Source: JACDBE01 sp051002015 (GTDB lineage Bacteria > Actinomycetota > Acidimicrobiia > Spongiisociales > UBA5794). Taken from it: a stretch of DNA of 33,914 bases. Each line of letters opens with the position of its first letter. Position 1 is the first letter of the stretch. This document shows positions 13,795 through 20,697 of this stretch, one piece after another. The stretch covers positions 1 to 33,914 of the forward strand of contig JBPCMS010000115.1 in assembly GCA_051002015.1 (NCBI GenBank), written 5' to 3'. The notes under the pieces are model-generated. The model was not told the DNA's origin, ran no database searches, and worked only from the letters and a program-made list of their open reading frames with translations. The position numbers and the translations under genes are program-made.

Positions 13795-14685
13795 ATGAAG
13801 TGGTTCTGGATCATCCTGCTGGTGCTGCTCGTTGTGTTTCTCCTGTGGTGGTTGCTGGATGGTCGGCGCCGCCGTCAGTCGAGCACACCCGTTGGGTCGA
13901 GCAGCCGTGAAGCCGTCGGAGACCGCGACACCGGGGGTGACATCGCCACCGGAGCCGGCGCGGTGGTGGGAACCACGGGCGCCACCCACGAGGCTGTCAC
14001 CATGGCGGACGATGCCGCCGGCGGCAGGGGTGACACGGCGGCGAACGACATGGGCGACATGGCCGACGACGCCGCTGACATGGGCGACGACACGGGCGAG
14101 ACAGCTACCGATGCGGCGGACGCGGTGGACGACATGGCGATTCCATCGGACGAGCCCGTTGACGATCTTCGCAACATCGGCGGTGCCATCTCCACCGGAG
14201 TCGGCATGGGTAGCGCGACCGACGACGTAGCAGGCACGGCTGACGACGACGCCGACACCGCCGCCGACGCCATGGGCGACACGGGTGACACGGGCGACAT
14301 GGCCGACGCCGCCGCAGACGCCATGGGCGACACGGGTGATACGGGCTACATGGCCGACGCCGACGTGGCCGACACCGCCGCAGACGCCATGGGCGACACG
14401 GGCGAGACGGACGAAGCCGGCATGGCGGGCGCAGACGAGGATGACAGCCTGCGCAACATCGGCGGCCTCGTCGCCGAGATCCCCGATGGGCCGTACGGGT
14501 CCGGCTCCGCCGTTCCCGCCGAGGACGGCTCGGGACCAGCCGGGTACGAGATCAAGGGAAACGCCGACTTGATGCTCTACCACACCCCCGACAGCCCCTA
14601 CTACGAGCGCACCAGGGCCGATGTCTGGTTCGATAGCGAAGCCACCGCCGGCGACGCCGGGTTCACCCGCTGGGACGAGAACTGA
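13795..14685 (+). CDS. Membrane-anchored, repeat-rich acidic protein with C-terminal sunset domain
   Basis: 296 residues. One N-terminal transmembrane helix (about 3-21, FWIILLVLLVVFLLWWLL) is followed by RRRR, so the bulk should be cytoplasmic. Residues 30-220 are low-complexity, rich in Asp, Ala, Thr, Met and Gly, with 17-residue repeats of the form AADAMGDTGDTGDMADA. The short block DDLRNIGGAI / DDSLRNIGGLV appears twice, flanking the repeats. The last 50 residues (YEIKGNADLMLYHTPDS, then YYERT, VWFDSEATAGDAGF) match the small sunset domain often found at C termini of actinobacterial proteins; its function is not known to me. ATG 13795 has GGAAGG just upstream. Convergent with the malic enzyme gene. 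Confidence 0.8.
   Translation: MKWFWIILLVLLVVFLLWWLLDGRRRRQSSTPVGSSSREAVGDRDTGGDIATGAGAVVGTTGATHEAVTMADDAAGGRGDTAANDMGDMADDAADMGDDTGETATDAADAVDDMAIPSDEPVDDLRNIGGAISTGVGMGSATDDVAGTADDDADTAADAMGDTGDTGDMADAAADAMGDTGDTGYMADADVADTAADAMGDTGETDEAGMAGADEDDSLRNIGGLVAEIPDGPYGSGSAVPAEDGSGPAGYEIKGNADLMLYHTPDSPYYERTRADVWFDSEATAGDAGFTRWDEN
14260..14410 (+). repeat. In-frame 51-bp tandem repeats in the sunset-protein gene
   Basis: A 51-bp unit encoding 17 residues occurs at 14260-14310 and 14311-14361, with a partial third copy at 14377-14410 after a 15-bp spacer. Copies differ at few positions, which suggests recent slippage or recombination. Length variation between strains is likely. Confidence 0.75.
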
Positions 14686-14724
14686 GACCAGGGCCGACCT
14701 CGGCAACGCAGTGCGCCAACCTGC

Positions 14725-14744
14725 TCATCGGATTCGCCCGATGA
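14725..14744. terminator. Hairpin between convergent genes
   Basis: TCATCGG (14725-14731), loop ATTCGC, CCGATGA (14738-14744), a perfect 7-bp stem between the sunset gene and the leftward malic enzyme gene. No U-tract on either side. It could terminate from both directions. Confidence 0.35.
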
Positions 14745-14845
14745 AGCTCGCAGAGTTCGTCACCGGACGGATGACGGTCACCCGACTCCGGGCGGGGTGC
14801 CACCGGGGACGTGGGGTCGATGTGGGCGTATCCGGTGACGGTGGC

Positions 14846-16555
14846 TCAGGGGCGGCGGTAGGGCACGTAGGTGGGCCACCACATGGCGGCGTCGACGTCG
14901 GCCTCGAGGGTCTCGAGCGATGAGCGGGCCAGCCCAGAGGTGATCGCCTCGCCGGCAACGGCGAGGGCGATGGCCCGGGAGACCTGGCGAAGCGCCCGAA
15001 CCGGGGGGTAGAGCGCCCCGGCGTCGAGCCGCTCCTGCGTCACCGCCTCGGCCAGGGTGCGGGCGGCGGCGAGGATCATCTCGTCGCTGACCCGGGTCGC
15101 CTCGGACACGATCGCCCCGAGCCCCACACCGGGGAAGATGAAGACGTTGTTGGCCTGGCCGACCTCGCGGACGACGCCGCGATGTGTCACCGGGGCGAAG
15201 GGACTGCCGGTGGCGACGAGGGCACGGCCATCGGTCCAGCTCATGATGTCGGCCGGGCGCGCCTCGCTGTTGGCCGTCGGGTTCGACAGCGGCATCACGA
15301 TCGGGCGATCGCAACCCTCGCCCATGGTCCGCACCGCCACCTCGCTGAATGTGCCGGCCACTCCGGTGGTACCGACCATGATGGTGGGAAGGACGTGCTC
15401 CACCATCTCTTCGAGGGTGGGGGTGGCTCCGAGGTCGATACCGAAGGCGGCGGCCGCATCTCCCCCCAAGGCAAATGACCGCTTGGTGTCATCGAGATCC
15501 GTGCGGGCGGCGTGGACCAGGCCGCGCGAGTCGATGAGGACCAGTTTCCGACCGATCTCGTCGGCGGACATACCGGAGTCGAGCATGGCCTGCCGAAGCA
15601 GCCTGGCGATGCCGATCCCGGCTCCCCCGGCACCCACGAGCATGATCCGTTGCTCGGGGAATGGGCGCCCGAGGTGTCGCATCCCGGCCAGAACCCCCGC
15701 CACCACCACCGCCGATGTGCCCTGCACGTCGTCGTTGAAGGACGGGACCCGGTCCCGGTAACGGTCGAGGATGCGGAGGGCGTTCTGATGCTTGAAGTCC
15801 TCCCACTGGATGAGGCAGCCGGGCCACACCTCCTGCACACCTGCCACGAAGGCGTCGATGAGAGCGTCGTACTCGGCGCCACGGAGCCGGGGGGCGCGGT
15901 AGCCGATGTAGAGCGGATCACGCAGCAGATCGGCGTTGTCGGTGCCCACGTCCAGGCTGACGGGCAGGGTCAGCGCCGGGTACAGGCCGCACGCCGCCGT
16001 GTACAGGGCGAGCTTGCCGATGGGGATTGACATGCCCCCTGCGCCCAGGTCGCCGAGGCCCAGGATGCGCTCGTTGTCCGTGACCACGATGAGCCGCACG
16101 TCCTCGAATGGCCCGTTGCGGAGGATCTCGGGGATCCGGTCACGATCCGCCGGTGTGATCCAGGCACCGCGGGTACGGCGCAGGATGTGGCTGTAGAGCT
16201 GGCCGGCCAGACCGACGGTCGGGGTGTAGACGATCGGCAGCATCTCCTCGAGGTTGTCCGCCAGCACCCGGTAGAAGAGGGTGGCGTTACGGTCCTGCAG
16301 CGCAGCCATGCCGATGTAGCGCTCCAGCGGATCGTCCTTGCGGCGGCTGCGCTCGAGCTCGAGCTCCGCCTGCTCCTCGATCGTCATCACCTGGTCGGGC
16401 AGAAGCCCACGCAGGGCGAAGGCGTCGCGTTCCTCGGGCGGAAACCCCTGGTCCTTGGTGAGGAGGCGGTTGCCGAGGAGGGTGGTCCCGGAGATATCGA
16501 CCTTGGCCGACCGACCGGCGGCGATGGCGTCATACGGGGGCGGAAGGGGGCGCAT
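14846..16555 (-). CDS. maeA: NAD-dependent malic enzyme (oxaloacetate-decarboxylating)
   Basis: 569 residues, the long MaeA/SfcA type. It oxidatively decarboxylates malate to pyruvate. The catalytic Tyr is in LPIVYTPTVGLAGQ near 108. LDVGTDNADLL, then the metal-binding block WEDFKHQNALRILDRYRD and PSFNDDVQGTSAVVVAGVL, are malic-enzyme hallmarks. The NAD-binding Rossmann motif is VGAGGAGIGIARLL. The C-terminal part has PLSNPTANSEA and NNVFIFPGVGLGA. All key blocks are intact. The cofactor is inferred from family branch only. The ATG at 16555 follows TATCCT (16563-16568) by 7 nt with no Shine-Dalgarno. It could feed on fumarate-derived malate from tyrosine degradation, though no linkage is shown. 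Confidence 0.95.
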   Translation of the reverse strand: MRPLPPPYDAIAAGRSAKVDISGTTLLGNRLLTKDQGFPPEERDAFALRGLLPDQVMTIEEQAELELERSRRKDDPLERYIGMAALQDRNATLFYRVLADNLEEMLPIVYTPTVGLAGQLYSHILRRTRGAWITPADRDRIPEILRNGPFEDVRLIVVTDNERILGLGDLGAGGMSIPIGKLALYTAACGLYPALTLPVSLDVGTDNADLLRDPLYIGYRAPRLRGAEYDALIDAFVAGVQEVWPGCLIQWEDFKHQNALRILDRYRDRVPSFNDDVQGTSAVVVAGVLAGMRHLGRPFPEQRIMLVGAGGAGIGIARLLRQAMLDSGMSADEIGRKLVLIDSRGLVHAARTDLDDTKRSFALGGDAAAAFGIDLGATPTLEEMVEHVLPTIMVGTTGVAGTFSEVAVRTMGEGCDRPIVMPLSNPTANSEARPADIMSWTDGRALVATGSPFAPVTHRGVVREVGQANNVFIFPGVGLGAIVSEATRVSDEMILAAARTLAEAVTQERLDAGALYPPVRALRQVSRAIALAVAGEAITSGLARSSLETLEADVDAAMWWPTYVPYRRP

Positions 16556-16562
16556 TCGGCTG

Positions 16563-16568
16563 AGGATA
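16563..16568 (-). promoter_or_regulatory. Predicted -10 of the malic enzyme gene
   Basis: Minus strand TATCCT, 7 nt upstream of the ATG at 16555. One of the best -10 matches in the window. Leaderless spacing. Confidence 0.45.
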
Positions 16569-16610
16569 AGCGGCCGGGGCCGGCGGTCCGTTTCGGGGAC
16601 GCCGGTGACC

Positions 16611-17195
16611 CTACGACGCCTTCGGGGGCGGGCCGATCACGGCGTCGATGGCGCGGATGGGGATGACCCAGCGTGACGGTGATCGGGTCGCAACGAGTAT
16701 GTGGTCCGGGGTGACGGCGGCCACGGTGCCAGCCACCTCGAATCCGTCACCGAGCACGGTCACCGGCGGTTCCTCGATCTCCAGCATCCGCAGATAGGCG
16801 ACGAACGATCCGTAGACCCGGTCACCGGCGACACCCTGTCCGGCAGGGTCGAGCCTGATCGCGCCGATGGCGCCGACCCTGACCGCGGCGAGCGCTTCGG
16901 GCAGCGCGAGCAGGGCGAGGTCGTTGCGGGCGGCCAGCAGGGTTCCCGACAGCGTTCGCCGTCCCAGGGTGACGGTGACGCCGTCGCCATGGTTCATCGC
17001 CTCCCACAGCGTGTCGACCACGGTGCGTCCGCGCAGACGGAAGCGCTCCGCCTCCTGCTCGGCGTCCGCCATCTCCAGGTCGTACTCCCTGGCCCCTCGC
17101 CGCGCCACGTCACCGAGGTCATCTCCGGTGGCCGTGCCCGGGGTGAGCGGGTCGCCGGCGGGCTCGGTCGGATCGACCGGATCTGGCGCCATCAC
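16611..17195 (-). CDS. Uncharacterised protein with two possible Sm-like beta repeats
   Basis: 194 residues from GTG 17195, or 193 from the adjacent ATG 17192. Residues 1-40 are an acidic, Pro-rich disordered tail. A helix (EQEAERFRLRGRTVVDTLWEAM) follows. Then come two similar beta-rich blocks: GDGVTVTLGRRTLSGTLLAA at about 70-90 with the following DLALLALP, and DGFEVAGTVAAVTPDHILVA around 145-165, then SRWVIPIRAIDAVIG. The pattern G-x-x-hydrophobic-x-G-x-hydrophobic, then an Asp and a WVIP strand, looks like duplicated Sm/SH3-like barrels; this is inference. It lies 12 nt downstream of the HTH gene, probably in one operon. Function unknown. Confidence 0.7.
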   Translation of the reverse strand: MMAPDPVDPTEPAGDPLTPGTATGDDLGDVARRGAREYDLEMADAEQEAERFRLRGRTVVDTLWEAMNHGDGVTVTLGRRTLSGTLLAARNDLALLALPEALAAVRVGAIGAIRLDPAGQGVAGDRVYGSFVAYLRMLEIEEPPVTVLGDGFEVAGTVAAVTPDHILVATRSPSRWVIPIRAIDAVIGPPPKAS

Positions 17196-17207
17196 CCGGT
17201 GTCGGGC

Positions 17208-17450
17208 TCAGGTGCCGTCATCGACGACGGCGGCGGGCTCGGCCGGCGTGCCGTGGACCGGGAACCCACGCAGCCACTCGAAGATCTCGTCGCGGAAGAA
17301 GCGGAAGGTCCTCCCCCCGGGGAGCCGGTAGGACGGGATCTGTCCCTCGCGCGCCATCCGGCGCACCACCTGGATGTTCATCCCGAGCAGCTCGGCCACC
17401 ATTCCGGTGTCGAGTACGGGAGGGTATTGCTCCATGTGCTCCATGAACAC
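17208..17450 (-). CDS. Excisionase/MerR-type helix-turn-helix DNA-binding protein
   Basis: 80 residues. LDTGMVAELLGMNIQVVRRMAREGQIPSYRLPGG (positions about 13-46; quoted in part: MVAELLGMNIQVVRR) is an excisionase-family winged helix, ending FRFFRDEIFEWL. Such proteins are often called HTH_17 and include BldC-like developmental regulators and phage excisionases. No integrase is nearby, so a chromosomal regulator is more likely. ATG 17450 has GAGGGG as Shine-Dalgarno; a second ATG at 17435 is possible. The upstream region holds paired structured repeats (17526-17656) that may be its control sites. Confidence 0.85.
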   Translation of the reverse strand: MFMEHMEQYPPVLDTGMVAELLGMNIQVVRRMAREGQIPSYRLPGGRTFRFFRDEIFEWLRGFPVHGTPAEPAAVVDDGT

Positions 17451-17471
17451 CCCTCAACGTCGATGGTCGCC

Positions 17472-17477
17472 ATGATA
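17472..17477 (-). promoter_or_regulatory. Predicted -10 of the HTH gene
   Basis: Minus strand TATCAT, 21 nt before ATG 17450, leaving room for the GAGGGG ribosome-binding site. No convincing -35. Confidence 0.35.
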
Positions 17478-17494
17478 CGTCCGGCCTACGACAT

Positions 17495-17523
17495 TTTGGA
17501 GACACCGGTTTGGAGACCGCCGG
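17495..17523. repeat. Tandem TTTGGAGAC-CCGG repeat
   Basis: TTTGGAGACACCGG (17495-17508) is followed directly by TTTGGAGACCGCCGG (17509-17523). It lies between the HTH promoter and the 59-bp repeats, where an activator or repressor could bind. Confidence 0.6.
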
Positions 17524-17525
17524 CC

Positions 17526-17584
17526 CGAACTTCAGCGGATTGGTACTCGCCAGGGGTACGTAGAACCTAAGGTTCGATGGACAC
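17526..17584. repeat. 59-bp structured repeat, copy 1
   Basis: It starts with CGAACTTCAGCGGAT, contains a stem GTACTC (17543-17548) / GGGTAC (17554-17559), then the 13-bp palindrome GAACCTAAGGTTC (17563-17575) and ends GGACAC. The flanks match copy 2 exactly while the stem sequence differs. It lies between the murI stop and the HTH gene. Confidence 0.75.
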
Positions 17585-17597
17585 GCCCGCCGCCGCT

Positions 17598-17656
17598 CGA
17601 ACTTCAGCGGATCGCGTGTCGTGGCGACACCCAGGAACCTTAGGTTCGCCGGACAC
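17598..17656. repeat. 59-bp structured repeat, copy 2
   Basis: Same layout as copy 1, offset exactly 72 bp: CGAACTTCAGCGGAT, stem GTGTCG (17616-17621) / CGACAC (17625-17630), palindrome GAACCTTAGGTTC (17635-17647), GGACAC. The two stems share the same centre position but not sequence, so pairing is kept while bases change. It ends 7 nt from the murI stop codon. Confidence 0.75.
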
Positions 17657-17663
17657 CCATCCA

Positions 17664-18470
17664 TCAGATCGCGATCGTCGCTGCGTTCGGAGCGGGTTCG
17701 CCGAGGAGATGACCGATCTGGCGGTTGAATCGCGCCGCATCACCCGTGGTCCGGTAGACGACCCCTCCTCGGCCGGACGGCGCCGCCATCCCGTTGGCGG
17801 AGAGCACCCTGCCCACCTGGCGGGCAACCGCCGGGGCGGGGTCGATCAGCCGTACCCCTTCGCCCAGCAGCCTTCGGATGACACCGCCGATGAACGGGTA
17901 GTGGGTGCAGCCGAGCACCACGGTGTCCACTCCGGCCTCGATCAGGGGTGCCAGGTGGGTGGCGACGACCGCCTCGATCGCCGGGCCCTCCAGGTCGCCG
18001 GCCTCGATCATCTCGACCAACCCGCGGCCGGCTCGCTCCACCACGGTCACCGCGTTGGCGTGCCGGTCGACCACCGAGGCGTACAGCTCGCCCTGGAACG
18101 TGGCCGAGGTGGCCATGACCCCGACCACCCCTCCCCTGGTCTGCTCCGCCGCCGGCTTCACCGCCGGTTCCATCCCGACGAAGGGGACACCGGGGATCGC
18201 CGCCCGGAGCTGGTGGAGCGCCGCCGCCGACGCCGTGTTGCAGGCAACCACGATCGCCTTCGCCCCGGCGTCGAGGAGATGGGCGACGATGGCGAGGCTC
18301 CGCTCCCGCACCGACTCGAGGCTGCGGTCGCCGTAGGGCGCCCAGGCCTGATCGGCGAGGTAGTGGATCGACTCCGCCGGGAGCTGGAGCCGCACCTGAG
18401 CCAGGATCGACAGCCCGCCCACCCCGGAGTCGAACATCCCGATGGGGGCATCGGGGCCGGCGCGGTTCAC
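17664..18470 (-). CDS. murI: Glutamate racemase
   Basis: 268 residues. It makes D-glutamate for peptidoglycan. The substrate motif FDSGVGGLSIL contains the catalytic-site Asp14-Ser15. The two catalytic cysteines are Cys77 in VACNTASAAAL and Cys188 in VLGCTHYPF, both intact. Length is normal. The GTG start at 18470 overlaps the metX stop (GTGA) and has a strong AGGAGG four nt upstream. Being co-translated with metX links methionine synthesis and wall precursor supply only by operon position. Confidence 0.95.
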   Translation of the reverse strand: MNRAGPDAPIGMFDSGVGGLSILAQVRLQLPAESIHYLADQAWAPYGDRSLESVRERSLAIVAHLLDAGAKAIVVACNTASAAALHQLRAAIPGVPFVGMEPAVKPAAEQTRGGVVGVMATSATFQGELYASVVDRHANAVTVVERAGRGLVEMIEAGDLEGPAIEAVVATHLAPLIEAGVDTVVLGCTHYPFIGGVIRRLLGEGVRLIDPAPAVARQVGRVLSANGMAAPSGRGGVVYRTTGDAARFNRQIGHLLGEPAPNAATIAI

Positions 18471-19624
18471 GGATCCTCCTCCAAGGCGCGGCGCAGGTCG
18501 TCTGCGAAGCGCTCCGGCTCGACCAGGAAGGCGTCGTGGCCCTTGTCGGAGGCGATCTCGACCAGCCGGTTGGGCACCCCGGCCGCGGTGAGGGCGGCGG
18601 CCAGCTCTACCTGCTCCTCGGGGTAGAAGCACACATCCGAGCCGATCGAGAAGTTGAGGTGGCGCTGGTGGCGGCACGGTGAGAACAGCTGGTCCCAGTC
18701 CGCCGCCCCTGCCTCGGCGAGCAGATCGACCGACTGCCAGGCGTCCATGATCCGTAGATACGAGTTCGCATCGAAGCGGGCGACGAACTTGGTCCCCTGG
18801 TGCAACATGTAGGATTCGAGGGTGTGACGGAGCCGGTAGCCACCAGGGAGTGCCTCCCCCACGATCTCGTTGCGTGCCCTGGTGCGCATGGCCGACAGCG
18901 AGACGAAGGTCTTGTGGCCGATCATCCTGGCAAGGGCGAGCCCGGCGACCGGTGGGGTGTCGCCATAGGCCCCGCCGGCGAAGGCGGGGTCGGCGGCGAT
19001 CGCCGAGATCTGCTCGAAGTTGTGCACGATCTGCAGTGCGGTCGCCCCGAGTCCGGCGGCGACCGGAACCACCACCTCGACCCGATCGGGATACCGGGTG
19101 GCGAGCGACAGGGCCATGAACCCCCCGGTGGACCCGCCGACGGCGGCGTGGAGCCGTCCGATCCCCAGGTGGTCGAGCAACCGCATGTCGGCGTCGACCA
19201 TGTCGCCGAAGCCGACGGCCGGAAAGGACGCCCCGTACCGGCGGTCGGTGGCCGGGTCGGTCGACGACGGTCCCGTCGAGCCGTAGCAGCCTCCCAGGTA
19301 GTTGGCGCAGACCACGAACCACCGGTCGGTGTCGATGGCCCTGCCCGGCCCGATCAGTTGGTCCCACCACCCGACGTCGAGGTCGTCCGTCCACCGATCG
19401 CCCACCCCGGGAACGGCCCGGTTGATCCCGGCGGCGTGCTGGCTGCCGGTGAGGGCATGGAACACCAGAACGGCGTTGGAAGCGTCCCTGGTCAGCGTCC
19501 CGTACGTCTCGTAGGCGAGCACCACCCGGTCGAGCGAACCCCCGCCGGACAGCGGGAAGGGCTGGCCGGACGATCCGAAGGTGAAGAAGCGGGTCTCGAC
19601 CTCGCCCACACCTGCGTTGCTCAT
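18467..19624 (-). CDS. metX: Homoserine O-acetyltransferase
   Basis: 385 residues, alpha/beta-hydrolase fold, first step of methionine synthesis from homoserine. The nucleophile elbow is GGSTGG with Ser165; most MetX proteins have GGSMGG or GGSLGG. The oxyanion and substrate blocks FHALTGSQHAAG and CANYLGGCYGSTGPSS are present. The remaining triad residues are Asp330 (GSDVCFYPEEQ) and His363 (DKGHDAFLVE). ATG 19624 is chosen over upstream codons because GGAGGCGCCGACC precedes it and the family N terminus begins there. Acyl-donor choice (acetyl or succinyl) cannot be read with certainty. No SAM riboswitch is recognisable in the 82 nt upstream. Confidence 0.92.
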   Translation of the reverse strand: MSNAGVGEVETRFFTFGSSGQPFPLSGGGSLDRVVLAYETYGTLTRDASNAVLVFHALTGSQHAAGINRAVPGVGDRWTDDLDVGWWDQLIGPGRAIDTDRWFVVCANYLGGCYGSTGPSSTDPATDRRYGASFPAVGFGDMVDADMRLLDHLGIGRLHAAVGGSTGGFMALSLATRYPDRVEVVVPVAAGLGATALQIVHNFEQISAIAADPAFAGGAYGDTPPVAGLALARMIGHKTFVSLSAMRTRARNEIVGEALPGGYRLRHTLESYMLHQGTKFVARFDANSYLRIMDAWQSVDLLAEAGAADWDQLFSPCRHQRHLNFSIGSDVCFYPEEQVELAAALTAAGVPNRLVEIASDKGHDAFLVEPERFADDLRRALEEDP

Positions 19625-19653
19625 GGTCGGCGCCTCCGGGTGGATGCCGGGGC

Positions 19654-19659
19654 ACGATA
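19654..19659 (-). promoter_or_regulatory. Predicted -10 of metX-murI
   Basis: Minus strand TATCGT, 29 nt before the metX ATG, in the gap after the LLM gene. It suggests that metX-murI has its own promoter. A -35 is not evident. Confidence 0.3.
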
Positions 19660-19706
19660 GGTGAGCGGGACGCCGCTGCGGTCTTGACAGCGGGTGTGAC
19701 CGGCCG

Positions 19707-20693
19707 CTAGGCGCAGCGCCGACGCAGCTCGGGTAGGACCTCGGCGCCCAGCATCCGCAGGGTGGCGTCGGGGTCGACGCTGGCAACCTGGATGGCGACG
19801 ATGTCGGCGTCCAGGAGCGTCACCAGCGGCGTGTAGGCGTCGATCACGGCCTCGGCGCCGGACACCACGGTGTACTTGTCGAGGATCTCGGATCGATCCA
19901 TCTCGTCGGCCCGCCGGCGAAGCACCATCGGGTCGACCGCCTCCAGCCTGCCGGGGGCCCGCAACCCGCGCATGCTGCCGAGGGCCAGCCATGCCTCCTC
20001 CCCGCTGCCCGCCTCCACCACCCATCGGGTGGCGGTGACCAGGCAATCTGGGGCACCGGCGGCGGCGGCGGCGGCTCGGAAGGGGCCGATGACCTTCTCG
20101 GTCGACTCGGCCGGGTCCTTGACGCTCGTTATCAACCCGTCGGCGTTGCTACCGGCGAAAACGGCCGACTTGGGCCCTCCTGCCGCCATCAGCACCGGCA
20201 GCTCACCCAGCGGAGGACTGTAGAGCTTGGCCTTGTCGACGGTGTAGTAGCGACCCTGGTGATCGACCTTCTCCCCGGCGAGGAGGCGGCGGATGATGCT
20301 CAGCGCCTCGGCCATCCGGTCGATGCGCTCCTGGTAGCCGGGGAACTCGAACCCCATCGGCCCCTCGTTGATGTTCTCTCCGGTGCCGACCCCGAGCATG
20401 AAGCGGCCTCCGCTGAGGCGGTCGACGGTCGCCGCCGCCTGGGCGATCAGGGCCGGGTGGTAGTGGAACAGCGGGCAGGTGACGCTGGTGGCGAGCTCGA
20501 CCCGATCGGTACGCATCGCCGCCGCCCCCAGCCAGCTCCACACGAAGCCGGCGGCGGACCGGTCGTCGACCCAGGGATGAAAGTGGTCGGACCCGAGGAC
20601 GACGTCGAAGCCGACCTGCTCGGCGAGCACCGCCTGCTCGACCAGCACCTCGGGTTGATAGGACTCGTGGCTGCACAGCCAAGCGAACCTCAT
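19707..20693 (-). CDS. LLM-class flavin/F420-dependent oxidoreductase
   Basis: 328 residues, luciferase-like TIM barrel. Landmarks are AEQVGFDVVLGSDHFHPW, TSVTCPLFHYHPALIAQAAAT, LSGGRFMLGVGTGENINE and GELPVLMAAGGPKSA. The first and third are typical of the F420-dependent glucose-6-phosphate dehydrogenase-like group. It probably uses reduced or oxidised F420; substrate unknown. The ATG at 20693 lies 4 nt after the stop of the MmpL-like gene, so the two are likely co-transcribed. The frame extends upstream inside the MmpL gene, but the family N terminus starts at MRFAWLCSHESYQPEV. Confidence 0.88.
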   Translation of the reverse strand: MRFAWLCSHESYQPEVLVEQAVLAEQVGFDVVLGSDHFHPWVDDRSAAGFVWSWLGAAAMRTDRVELATSVTCPLFHYHPALIAQAAATVDRLSGGRFMLGVGTGENINEGPMGFEFPGYQERIDRMAEALSIIRRLLAGEKVDHQGRYYTVDKAKLYSPPLGELPVLMAAGGPKSAVFAGSNADGLITSVKDPAESTEKVIGPFRAAAAAAGAPDCLVTATRWVVEAGSGEEAWLALGSMRGLRAPGRLEAVDPMVLRRRADEMDRSEILDKYTVVSGAEAVIDAYTPLVTLLDADIVAIQVASVDPDATLRMLGAEVLPELRRRCA

Positions 20694-20697
20694 CGGT

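Noticed and set aside
14260..14410. CRISPR-like array
   Set aside because: The repeats are in frame, tandem, without unique spacers, and encode a low-complexity protein segment.
17208..17450. HTH gene as part of an integrated phage or ICE
   Set aside because: No integrase, att-like tRNA repeat or phage gene is present, and neighbours are housekeeping genes.
6513..17647. Shared CTTAGG/CCTAAG motif between the 6512-6561 dyad and the 17526-17656 repeats
   Set aside because: A 6-bp match is expected several times by chance in this length; the surrounding sequences do not align.
19625..19706. SAM riboswitch upstream of metX
   Set aside because: The 82-nt gap lacks recognisable SAM-I, SAM-II or SAM-IV core sequences and contains its own promoter-like element.
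19625..19786. N-terminal extension of metX
   Set aside because: The added residues are Pro/Ser-rich shadow sequence of the LLM gene end; ATG 19624 has a Shine-Dalgarno and matches the family N terminus.
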